DNA of 64,000 nucleotides. It comes from Perca fluviatilis. Taxonomy: Eukaryota > Chordata > Actinopteri > Perciformes > Percidae. Every line of letters begins with the position of its first letter. The stretch's first letter is position 1. The notes beneath the pieces were generated by a model that did not search any database, was not told where the DNA came from, and saw only the letters and a list, made by a program, of their open reading frames with translations. Made by a program: the position numbers and the translations under genes. This document shows, piece by piece, positions 33,905 to 44,800 of this stretch. The DNA lies in assembly GCF_010015445.1 (NCBI RefSeq), contig NC_053134.1, positions 8,999,265 to 9,063,264 on the forward strand, read 5' to 3'.

Positions 33905-36900
33905 CTGGAAACAAGGGGACAGTGAACAAGAGCAGGTTTAAGAGCGTGAATCAACTGTTAATTAGCAACTATTTTGAATATTCAGTCATTTCTCAAGCAA
34001 AAGTGCCCAAAATCTTCTGGCTGCAGCTTGTCCAATATAAAGATTTGCTACTTTTTTTTTTTTCTGTTTTCTATCATTATAAATAGGAATATTGTTTAAT
34101 ATTTGTTTTTTTAACTGTTGGTCGGACAAAACAAGACATTTGAAGACTTTTATAGAAAGAAAAAAAAGGTTTTTGCGAGAAAACGATTGCCATTTAGAAA
34201 AGCAGCAGAAGTAGTCACACATTGTCACAATTGTGGAACATTTTCCTACATCAGAGGGTAATATAACACTTAAAATCCATTGAATTAACTAAAGAATGCA
34301 TTGTCATGAAGCGTAAAAAAAGGCTGTTTTATTTCATGAAAGGTTGACGTTATAGACTGTCATTGAACAAAGACAACATGTAGTAGCTAAATGTGCTTAA
34401 CAACACAATAGAAGAAAGTACCATGGGAAAAACTATGCATTTAAGAAGAGTACCTCAGGATTTTCCACATTAATCTTTGTAAGCAATATAAAAGCTACAT
34501 TGACTTTTACAACTGTTATCTGATTATAAATGCAATATTTAAAATAGGCACTACATGGCGCTGTTGCACAAGCAATACCCTCTTGACCTTCAATTTTAAA
34601 GTGCCTGTTTTCAACTTTTTAACAGTACAATGGTGTCCAAAATGATGAATGCTGACTGGATCTGACTCACCTGGTCTAAAGTCTCTCCTCCAGGAGGGGT
34701 GTAGTCACCACATGACTGGCCAGCAGCGTTGGCCATGTTCTTCAGATCCTCTTTGGGACGTCCTTCAGCAACGCCAAAACCCTGTATTAACAAAACAACC
34801 ACAACTACGAGCTCAGAAAGGAAACTAATGTAGTAGTACATTTAAACCTTTAATATATTTGGACGTAGTGTAAAGACAACATATCTTACCCTCTCTCTGA
34901 GTAAAGGCTCCAAAACCATCTCTGTGCCAGAGCAGTGAGTGTTGTTCATCAGAATTATTTCAGCTGTCTGACGGAGGAAATGTAACCTGGAAATTACTGA
35001 CTCAATACATTTGTAAGTACCAAAAGAATCTGCCGTGGACAGACTAAAAAGTCATTAATACACTGTCAACATCAGTGAGTCAAAGACCACAGAGACATGA
35101 ATGTTCACACAAACTATTTCATATCTGGAAGTCCTTTACATGCATCCTGTTTTTCCCTTTTCCCATCACAATCAGAAGAAAACAATAGTGACATTTTACT
35201 GGTTTGAATGAAGAATTATTTGTTCCTGATGGGAAATAAACAAGCTAGATATGTATGTGTTTATAGGCAAGAGGTCTGAAGCTCCAACTGTGAAACAATT
35301 TACAATAAGTGTCAATGCTCAGGTCTAATCACAGAGCTTCTTTTGCATCTTGGTATTAGCTTAACGCTAGTAATGTAAACAAAAGTTGTATTTGTCAATG
35401 ATCCCTTGCTCAGCATTACTTTCCCCTTTATTTACCAAAAGCACCTTAAGACTTTCAACATTTAACATTTCCAGTGTTATGGGCTAAGATGCTTTGAGGA
35501 CCTGTACGGTTTTAGACATATTGGGGCAAATGATCACGTAGGAGTGTGTTAAGATGTTGACAGTTAACTAAAGGAAAAATGTGTAAGGTTTGGCCTGGAA
35601 TCACTTTATTACAAATGTCACTTATGAAAGGCTGTTGCACAATGGTAGTGTTGAAAAAATGATTCCCTGGAAATGTCATTAAACCACATGAGAAGTTCCA
35701 ATAACAAAATATAAAATATCACTAAAACACAGTACACGGACATACTCTATACAGTATAATATCAATAGGCTGTCACTATGTATGTAAACCTAATAAAATA
35801 TTCTATTAGAAATGAGACCTCAAAAATATCCATTAAAAAACACTGTGGATACAAGGTTTAAAAAGATACGCCCGCCTGCTGTTATTCTTCGTTTTTATCT
35901 TACTGCCAATAAATCCCATGAAAAGACAGAGACCAATAATAACTTGTGTGTCTGTCTCTCAATACTTTGACTGTCCCACACTGTCTGTCCCAAGCCCAGT
36001 CATACTCAAGATGTAAATCTTTTAAAATGATACACATATAAGAGTCACTTTTATAAAAGTATGCAGCTGCGGATAATTACACATTTGATTCTCTCGTGAG
36101 CATTTTTCAGCAAGAAGGTGTATGTGGGATTGTCTCAAAATCAACTACAGTGCCAAGGTTTATGGTAATGAAGGAACATGTCCCTCAATCAACAGCGGGG
36201 CGGATTGTTTTTTTGTATCAGTTTTTGGACACAATAATGGCACAGAGGAATAAGATGTATCATGCGTTGACTACACAGACAAGAGTTGTTACTAGGATCA
36301 ATTCATGGTCTTGGTTTTGGGTCTTTTCATGGAATATGTTGACAAAAAAAAGACAAATACACAGTATCATCAGGCTTATCCTTTTAACAACACTATATAA
36401 ATACAACAACAAATCTGTATGGTCTGACAGTGTATTTAGTCAATATAAACCACTTATTTAGCCGCTAAGCAGGTGGCAGGAGGGCAGTGATTTTTCTTTT
36501 AGTCACCTAATCTGTGTGTAATACGCAGATGATAGGCCACTTGTTATGGCCCGTTAAATTAAAAATGAATGAGTCTGACTTACCTGTATGGCTCGTTGTA
36601 GGTTACTGGCAAACACATTGTTGAATGTGATGTCTCTGAGGTATTTTCCTACGGCCTCAGCCTGCTGAACACCTGTTTCTGACAAGGGCGTGTCAACACC
36701 TTGACCTAAAAAACACGTGTTCAGCTTCTGCAGTATAACTCTGTACAGTGGAAATTAGTGTTAATCAAGTCTATTCAAGTGTTTTCTGTAACATGCAAGA
36801 ATATGTTTAAGGTTAACGTTAAAACACCCACATGTTTGACCACAACTGTATAACGTTACGTTAACATAAGCTAGTTGATTCAGACTAAGCTAAACAACGT

Positions 36901-37289
36901 ACCTTGCAGCAGCTTGTCTCTGTTGTACTGTGTTTCCCCACTGTGTAAAAATATAGCAATGGCATATCAATGTATTTCACCGGTGACAAGTAGCTAGCTA
37001 AGTCTGTGTTCAAATGCACAGCGAACATTAGCTAGCTAGGTAAGTTAAGAAGACTGAAACACAATGCACACGTTAGCCTAGCTAAGTTATTTAACGTTAA
37101 CTCTTGTTTCTGTTAACTAGCTAACGTTAACACATTCTGCTGCCATGCTTAACCTTAATTACCAAACTGACAGGACATACGTCACATTACCAATTAATTC
37201 GTGTTTAAGTCCTCTGAGATAATAAAAGGGAAATTAAACCTTGAAATAATCACTTACTGTCGTATTAACGTCAAACTAAATGTAAACAT
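33509..37289 (-). CDS. tigar: TIGAR, fructose-2,6-bisphosphatase (six coding exons)
   Basis: Histidine phosphatase of the phosphoglycerate mutase superfamily. In vertebrates it is linked to hydrolysis of fructose-2,6-bisphosphate and other phosphoglycolytic metabolites, damping glycolysis and supporting NADPH production. Exons 37289-37258, 36940-36903, 36705-36584, 34967-34890, 34781-34671 and 33904-33509 join to 258 residues (human 270). The catalytic RHGE motif spans the first splice junction (R10-H11-G12-E13). TPLSETGVQQA, TPPGGETLDQ and the second catalytic histidine in VVSHGAY (H184) follow in family order, as does CPNTGISRFIF near the end. The loop before VVSHGAY is shorter than in human. 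Position 102 is Asp rather than the Glu reported as catalytic in human TIGAR (see findings). All introns are GT-AG. It lies in tandem behind ccnd2 on the same strand, as in tetrapods. Confidence 0.96.
34090..34200. repeat. Fragment of the 'agggctgcaa' repeat family in tigar intron 5
   Basis: 'ctgttggtcggacaaaacaa' and 'gacatttgaagac' match the inner half of the copies at 4925 and 52930. Confidence 0.45.
34671..34781 (-). CDS. tigar: tigar coding exon 5
   Basis: 111 bp, phase 0, acceptor 'gttaatacag' and donor gtgagt. Encodes GFGVAEGRPKEDLKNMANAA and the TPPGGETLDQ motif. Confidence 0.95.
34890..34967 (-). CDS. tigar: tigar coding exon 4
   Basis: 78 bp, phase 0 at both ends, acceptor 'tcctccgtcag' and donor gtaaga. 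Encodes TAEIILMNNTHCSGTEMVLE and PLLRER, including Glu89 of the LRER motif. Confidence 0.93.
34968..36583. other. tigar intron 3
   Basis: The largest tigar intron (1.6 kb). AT-rich, with no recognisable transposon or exon. A frame at 36096-36461 on the opposite strand has no similarity I can name. Confidence 0.6.
36584..36705 (-). CDS. tigar: tigar coding exon 3
   Basis: 122 bp after acceptor 'cgtgttttttag', before donor gtaagt. Encodes GQGVDTPLSETGVQQAEAVG and continues to NVFASNLQRAIQ, the substrate-loop region of the fold. Confidence 0.95.
36903..36940 (-). CDS. tigar: tigar coding exon 2 (38 bp)
   Basis: A very short exon after acceptor 'tttttacacag' and before donor gtacgt. It completes His11 and encodes GETQYNRDKLLQ plus one base. 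Its frame and length link exon 1 to exon 3 perfectly. It is too short to be found as an open frame. Confidence 0.93.
37258..37289 (-). CDS. tigar: tigar coding exon 1
   Basis: Thirty-two coding bases from ATG (complement of 37287-37289), encoding MFTFSLTLIR plus two bases of His11, before donor gtaagt. Confidence 0.93.
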
Positions 37290-37454
37290 TTTCAACGGCT
37301 GCTTTTCGTGCTACTTCCTGGTTGCCAATTTTTTTTTCTAGGACGGCAAAGGAACCTCCCTCTGATTGGCTAGTATTCGTTGCCTGCGCTGGTTGACATC
37401 AGGCAAGAACAGCCCATGGATGTATTAAGAGGACAGTGTCACCAAAGCCGGTCT

Positions 37455-37502
<48 letters not shown>

Positions 37503-38500
37503 GTTCTTTGGTGTCACTCTCTCCGTTGACGCAAGTCACGGCGCTGGGCGGAGTGGGCTTGGTCAGCATAGGCCAATCAGAGGCAGATATGTCAATGGGC
37601 GAAATCATCATGGAAATCATAGAGTGAAATCCACATCCATGGGCGGAACCATAGACAGTATTATATGTCAATGTATATAACCTATGTATATAACGGCGGA
37701 ACGTGCCTTTGCCTTTCTGGGGAAAAAAACAAAATAGTTCCGTTCTCTTAATCCATGGTTCAGACTTTTTTAACTGTCAATGATTCAGACTCGAGCTCAC
37801 TGTATATAAGTCATGTTTATTTTTCACCATTTGATTCCTAATACATATGAAAAGTGATTTGGACAGGAGAAATTTCAAACTGTCGAGCTGTATGTCTTTT
37901 GAATATTGATTAGGAACAAATGCAAATATGTAACGTAGCCTCCTGCATCATGACGCAAATCATATCACATTGCTGAGTAAATCTTTTGTTTAGGTTACAG
38001 ATTTGTCGCTATATTTTTAATTTGTATCGTACATTTTTTACTTTGTATCATTTATTATTACTATTGTAATGTTTAATATAGCAAAGCTGCGTGAAGGTAA
38101 TCTAAACAAATACAAAGCTTCCTTACTCCACCTTTAAAGTTTTCTAGTTCAATTCAATTTGTCCATGAATACAAAAACAAAAGTGAACGCAGTTTTATTT
38201 AAAAATATTTTTTTTGTTGCCTCTGATTAAGATGGATTTACTTTGATTTCATTGTTTATATACCTTGATTTTTATATTTCGTTTACTTTTTTTATTTACT
38301 TTTATGGATGCAGGCCTATGTACTGATGTGGATACAACAGTTTGAGGGCACACCACCTACTTGTCTACTGTAGGTTTTCAGATGTTTAGTCGTCCTCTAG
38401 TGGCAACAGAAAGGTAAGATCTCACTAAAGGCACAGTCCAATTATTTCTGCAGATGTGCAGACCTCAGACTGTAAAGAGGAAGACAAACCAGTCACATGA
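37290..38500. other. tigar promoter region and ccnd2-tigar intergenic DNA
   Basis: Contains the presumed tigar promoter just right of 37289 and a TA microsatellite at 37459-37499. No TATA box stands out at the expected distance on the minus strand. The remainder to about 38500 shows nothing recognisable. Confidence 0.45.
37459..37499. repeat. (TA)n microsatellite near the tigar promoter
   Basis: About 20 uninterrupted TA units 170-210 bases upstream of the tigar start codon. Confidence 0.95.
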
Positions 38501-40607
38501 TTTTTAGCCAATTTATTGAGGAGCAATTGTTGAGGTACACTGTGTGGTTGCACATGGGGATAATGAAAGAGGAGTTTGGAAAAACAACCACACTGAACAA
38601 TGATAAAAACATTCTCGTGGTTTAAACTTTGACTAAATGGGTACCTCAAAAATAAACAATGTTCCACCTTGTTTAAATGAACTGATTAACACGCAAATTA
38701 CTTTTTTTTTTTTAAACTTTGATATGAAATAACCCATTTTAAAGTGTAGGCACTTATAACTGCTCAGTGTAATCTGGCGGCAGTTATTTGATTTAAAGAG
38801 AAGAATCATCATCCTTCCTCTCATCTAGACAGAAAAAAAGTGAAACCCGTCCAACAAATTCAGAGTAAAACCGACGTGTGTGATGTGAAGTTTGATGAGG
38901 TAAAGTTGGGCTCTCGCTCTATCCGTCCAAATTAACCTGAGGTACACAAACATTACAAAGAAGCAGCAAGAATATGGTAGAATATAAAGTAAAAATACAA
39001 ATGAAACAATAAAAAGAATAAAACATGCTAATCAAAAAGATCGGCAAAAACAAGTACTTCCAGTCCCGCACCAAACAGTTACGTTCCCTCCAGTACACAT
39101 ACAAAAGCTAAGAAGACAAGTTATAGAACATTTCGTAATATAGCAGCACACAAGTGAATTACAATAAGGCATCTTTGTGTAAGACTAGAAAAGAAATGCT
39201 TAATAGCAGCAAGAGAATGATGAGTATAATCTAGTTTTCTCACTTTGGAATTATTTTTCAAATTATACACAAAGCCTTTAAAAGCATAAACATTTTTTTC
39301 TGTTTAAAGCACTTTTTTTGGTAAAGCATTTGGCTTTCTGCACAACATGCATGAATACAATTTAGAAACTAAATTTCTGTAATGACTTTTCAACATTTCT
39401 GCTAATTGGTTGTTATATACAGTCAAAACGTTTCCACCATGTAAACCCCTATCTACCCATGTCTATAAAAGGAGAAAACTCACTTTTAAAACTTCAGTTC
39501 AGAGAGCAGTTTATATTAAAAAAAAAAAAAAAAGCAAAAAACATGAACAAGAATATTTAGGACAAAGTATGCGTGTAACTCTTTGAAAGAACTATTGGAA
39601 GGTTTTGGCTATGAATTAACAAAAATTCAAGTAAGGCGCACTGAATCCAAAAGAGTCTACAAGTGACTTGGATTTCCTTAGTTTATATACTATTATATTA
39701 TAACACCAATTATCCTACGTCTACTCACCTGGGCATAGCTTTCAAGACAATGTGCATCACCCCATGGGAATCCAGCCCAGAAAAAAAAAAAAATAAAAAT
39801 AAGAATCAAATAACTTACAGAAAAACTAAAAAAAGAAAAGACCCTAACAACCAACTGAACTCTCCACAACCACCATCCTCTTACCCTCCTTAAGGAGTGT
39901 GTTTTTAAAAGTGCATAAATATTTTTCCATGTCGCCCACTCTCAAAAAAGTTTATGGTGAAATTGATAACAGGAGAAACTGCAGCACAACTAATCTGATC
40001 CCCGTCCCGCCGGACATCACCGGGGATTCTTCTTCCTCCTGTGTGTCACTCAAGTATAGTGAAACTGCAGAAACATTACATAGCTTAAGTTAACTTCCTC
40101 GACAATTTCCTATCATTCATCAATCCAGACTTCTAGCATCCTCCACTTTCCACATGCGTTTCTTTTCCAAAAAACCTTACAAGAACCCTTTCAACCTGCA
40201 TCGATTTCTTCTCGAACCTGGTAAAAAAAAAACTTGCCAAAGCTCCTTTTCCTCAAGTAACATGACATCTGTACTACTTAGCTGAGGATTAAATCACCTG
40301 CAAACCATCTACTAAACTCTCTCTAACATGTAGGAGCTAGACCAAGAACAAAATAAGAAAGTAGCCTCACTGAATATTGTCCTATTAACATACTCTACTG
40401 TTCTGTGGATATGGCAGTGAAATCAATACCTTAATAACGGACCTTGTCCTCTGTGTTAACCTTTAACAGTAGCCGCTGCTCCAGACCTCAAAGCCCCTCA
40501 TGCTCTTCCTCTGTGAGCAGGCCCAGCCCACTCTTGGCCAACACTTTTCAGCATAAATAGTAAGCAGTGCTTCAGGTGCACAGTATGATTGATTGCTTGA
40601 TTGCTTG

Positions 40608-40780
<173 letters not shown>

Positions 40781-40967
40781 CTATCACAGTAGCACTTCTC
40801 AAATCAGAAATCAGGTTGGTTTAAATGCCATGTACTGTATTATCAGCGTTTCGATCACCACTAGGAGTTTCCCTGCACATGTGAGGAAAACACAATTAAA
40901 CTGTGAATTGATAATTGCTCACTAAAGATGATAAAAGAGTAACATAACTAAATGCTAGCTAAATATA

Positions 40968-41294
40968 GCCTGGAAATCCAGACTCAAATACAAAAGATTA
41001 AGGGTCTGGCATTGAGTAATGAAGATGGCCCAACTCGAGGGGCGGCACCAAGCATGCATTTGAAAATCTCCCTGTACGCAATTGGATAACCCTAAGACCA
41101 ATCACAACAATACACGGGGTGACGTATCCAGAACCCCATACGCTGTCTGTCTAGCTTGCCTCTGGCCTGCCCATATCAGATACAGCGATGTGCAGCTCAG
41201 CAACAAGGGCATAGTTAATGAGCATCATTACTAAATGCCAGAGTGACTCGCTGAGCAAATTGTGCTTCCGCGAGAATTCTGGATTTCCAGGGCA
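40968..41294. mobile_element. 327-bp inverted-repeat element with 11-bp flanking direct repeats
   Basis: Ends are inverted: cctggaaatccaga near 40969-40982 faces tctggatttccagg at 41278-41291. Immediately outside lie identical 11-bp sequences agctaaatata (40957-40967 and 41295-41305), probably including the target-site duplication. Non-coding, MITE-like. Confidence 0.75.
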
Positions 41295-41688
41295 AGCTAA
41301 ATATACATTATCATATCTATTTTTACTAAGAAATATGTATATTTCATAGAATTATGTTGTTTTTTTTTCAAGTATGAAAATATATTTAGGTTTCCATTCT
41401 GGGAAACCAAAGGCACTATCAAGTTTTCAAGAATATTTTTTTTAAATAGCTTGTTTGATTACATGTGGCCCGTACAAAAAAGGGAAAGTACACCCAAAAG
41501 GGTATGAATGGGGCAAATAAAGGAGAAAAACTAAAAATTTCTTATTTTTCTAAAAGTTCATGGATTGTCACACCATCGCTCATGTGGCGCCTCGACATTG
41601 ATACTGGCAGCTCATGCCTCCCTCGCTCCCGTTAGTTCATTGGTAAACAGGCATGAGTGGCGTGTGCGAGTCGGGTGGTGATGGGAGT

Positions 41689-41853
41689 TCATAAGTTGAC
41701 ATCACGTACATCTGTGGGGGTGCTGGACTGGTCTTGCTGCTTCCTCGCCTTGTTGCCTGCTCTGACGCCGGTCTCCTGACCGTCCTGCTGGCCTTGCTGC
41801 AGGCTGGTGGTCAGCACACGTTCTATTTGCTCCTGGCACGCCCTCAAACAATC
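41689..41853 (-). CDS. ccnd2: ccnd2 coding exon 5 with stop codon
   Basis: 165 bp after acceptor 'tttttgttccag'. Encodes [20 protein letters not shown], a charged linker and the [11 protein letters not shown] terminus with the degron threonine. TGA is the complement of 41689-41691. Confidence 0.96.
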   Translation of the reverse strand, partial: DCLRACQEQIERVLTTSLQQGQQDGQETGVRAGNKARKQQDQSSTPTDVRDVNL

Positions 41854-44800
41854 CTGGAACAAAAAGGGTCAGACGTTACACATACATACACACACTTGAG
41901 TTCCCCCATGCTACTGTTTATGTGCTATTAATCAGAAGACAAGTACGTTTTTTTTACACATACAAGGAATTTGTTTTGGTGTTGTAGGTGCATGTCACAC
42001 ATTCTCTAAAATAAGTTAAACAAATAGGTTAAACAGAACAAACAATATAAGTATAATTAAGACAGGGTAGTCATTAACACACCAACCAAACAACCCTCTA
42101 GAGACCAGGCTCATATTTGCTGACTTTCTATGCATGATTTTTGTCTTTTAAACTGCTCTTACTCCACATGCATGGTATCGTATTATCAACACAAATTCCC
42201 GATTGTTTTTTTTGTCAATTTAACAAAGTATAAAGCTGCCAGGAACCAAAAACAAAAATGTCCCTTAAATTGTTTTTTATGGTCTACAGACATAAGTGGG
42301 ATATTGTGTGAAAGTCTCACATCAGCACTTTCAATCGGTTGTCTCAGTTTCTCTCTATATGAAACACAAATAGTTTCTATAAATAAAACATGCTTACTGT
42401 ATTCACTGTAATTATGAAAACAGGGTTTAATCTGTACACCTGTACGCAGACACTAGCGTGCAAAAACCTGGTATTTTATCCCATTTGATGTGCAAGTTGT
42501 TTAACAGCTTTGGTCACATGCATTGCATACCAGCAGGGAATTATGTGCGCTGAGGTAGGTGGTCCTGTCTGCATCATGACCAGAACAATGGGTACCAGCA
42601 CACTCCAATACCGACGTGCAGCGAGGTACGTGGTGGGCACAGGAATCCCCTCGGACACAAGACCTGTGCATGTCTGAGGTATGAATACAGGGGAAATGTG
42701 TAGGGGCAAGGCTCCTAAAGGACCTCTGTGGTCTGTCAGAGAACAGCTAGGCAGATCTGGACTCCCTTCATCCACCCCCCTTTGGGTTTACAGCACAGTT
42801 AGTCCCATGTGGAAGTCTAGAGGAAATGGCTTTGACCTACTGCACCCTGAACCTCGGCGTTTGGGTGTAAAACAGAATATAGGACAGTGGGACCGGATGT
42901 TTTTGGACAACTTCTCTTGTGAAAGGGGATCCTCTGTCTCTGTCTGCATCCCGTTGCAGGTCTGTGTGGAAGATGTGGGAGGTCTAGCTCACTGAGCCGG
43001 CTGCAGGACTCTTAAAAGAATGAACCGAGGCTCGCAAAGAGGCCAACATTCCTTTGAAATGTACGGATAATTGGAACCTGATGGGCTGCAGTCGGAGCGC
43101 CTGTTGTGACGGCTGGGTTTTCGGGTCCCTCGTCGCCGTGGCAACATAACCACAAGCTAAGAGGCAAACCGTGTTGTTCCTGTGGCCCATTGGCTGTGGC
43201 GTTTTAGAATTTCTATGCTTCTGGTCTTTTGAAATAACAATGTGACACTGTGACAATGAAACCACACACTGGGACAAATATTCTACAGTCTTTTTCTTAA
43301 GTTAGTGTGATTTCTGTGCAGCAGTGAAAAACACTGACCCATTAATCAAGCGTATATAAACTCATTAAGATGGTTTATAAATGGTTAGGAGGTAATATAA
43401 TGCATTAGTCGATGGAGGCCCATTCACTCCCATTGTATTTATAACGGCACCTGCATAGAGCGGAAACCGTTCAGATTTTAAAATTCTCAGTATTGTACAA
43501 TATGCGTTTTATATCTCTATTTTCTCCCACTGCATCTACAATTCTGCAAATACATTAAAGTCAAAAAGTTTTCATACATTTATGAAGTCATCTAAAAATG
43601 TTCTAAAGTGTTTTTCTGCAGGTATGCAGATTGGTTTCTTCACCGGCCCTTTGCTCTAGAAAAGGTGCCTCTCGACTTGATTACGAACATATTCCTCCAC
43701 CAGGAGGGGCACGCAGCTAAAGTGGGAGCCATGCAGAGAAATTGCATGTGTCCTACCACAAGAATTTGGGCTCTGAGTTTTAAGAAGATATTCCCTCTTC
43801 CGCTGCTCTTTATAGCAGCAGTCTGGCTCCACAGCCAAGAGCCAAACATTCGCTCTCCCTCTCTCTCCACGAAAAGTAAATAGCTTCAATCTGCCACTGC
43901 TGAAGTCATCACTGTTGTTTACTAAAGGGCCTTTTATGCTGCTGTCGTGAGATGTGGCAATAATTATTATTAACAATGCATTGTTGTGTAGCACTAAAAC
44001 TATTGAGTAATTACTTCTGGCAGGCGTACATGTCCTTCACCGTCGTACTCACCACCTCGGTGTTAGTGATCTTGGCCAGCAGGTCTGTCAGGTTGTCTCG
44101 ACTCAGCCTCTGGTCACTGTGGTCCAGCTGCAGGCCACAGACAGCAGCTCCCAGGCTGCCAGTGGCGATCATGGAAGGAGGGTTCATGGCAAGGCGATCA
44201 TCTGGCGAGAAAAGAGGAAGGAGTATTATTGTGCAATTAGTCAAGCAGCAGCTTTAGGCCACAGTGACGTACGGAAATCACATTTTAATCCGTGACACAA
44301 AGAGCAGCATCACTTACAATCAGCCCAGAGGAAGTATGAGAGATGCAGGAGAGTTGCAAACATCTGAATCATCACCAATATGCATGCTCCACAGCTGAAC
44401 CAGACTTTCCCACAGTGTAAATTTCAACAGATCAAGCTGCACAGTGTAACCTGTGTGGGTTTCTTCATAGAAACATCAGCTCTGATTAGAAAAGCAGAGT
44501 AGGAATCCTCCTACTCGTTGTGCAATGACTTCCAGGAACGACTCCCCCTGGTACGTATCGGAGTCTAAAGGCTTAAGCGACAACAGGCCTAGATGAAGGA
44601 GGTGGAAGAGGAGGCAGCCAAGGAGAGTACACCTCCGCAAGTACTGAGCTGAAGCTGCTGTAGAACGGCTCATGATGTAGCTGTGAATGAAACTTTCTTC
44701 TCTCGCCTCAGTTATTTTCATTTCAAGGGAAAACCTGTAAGTATCTTATCTGACCACTAGGAGTCTAAAAGTTTCCTCTTAAAACCTTTTACAAAGCTGC

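Noticed and set aside
42476..42995. Overlapping frames on both strands in ccnd2 intron 4
   Set aside because: No recognisable domains, no exon linkage and conflicting strands; chance open frames in balanced-composition DNA are more likely.
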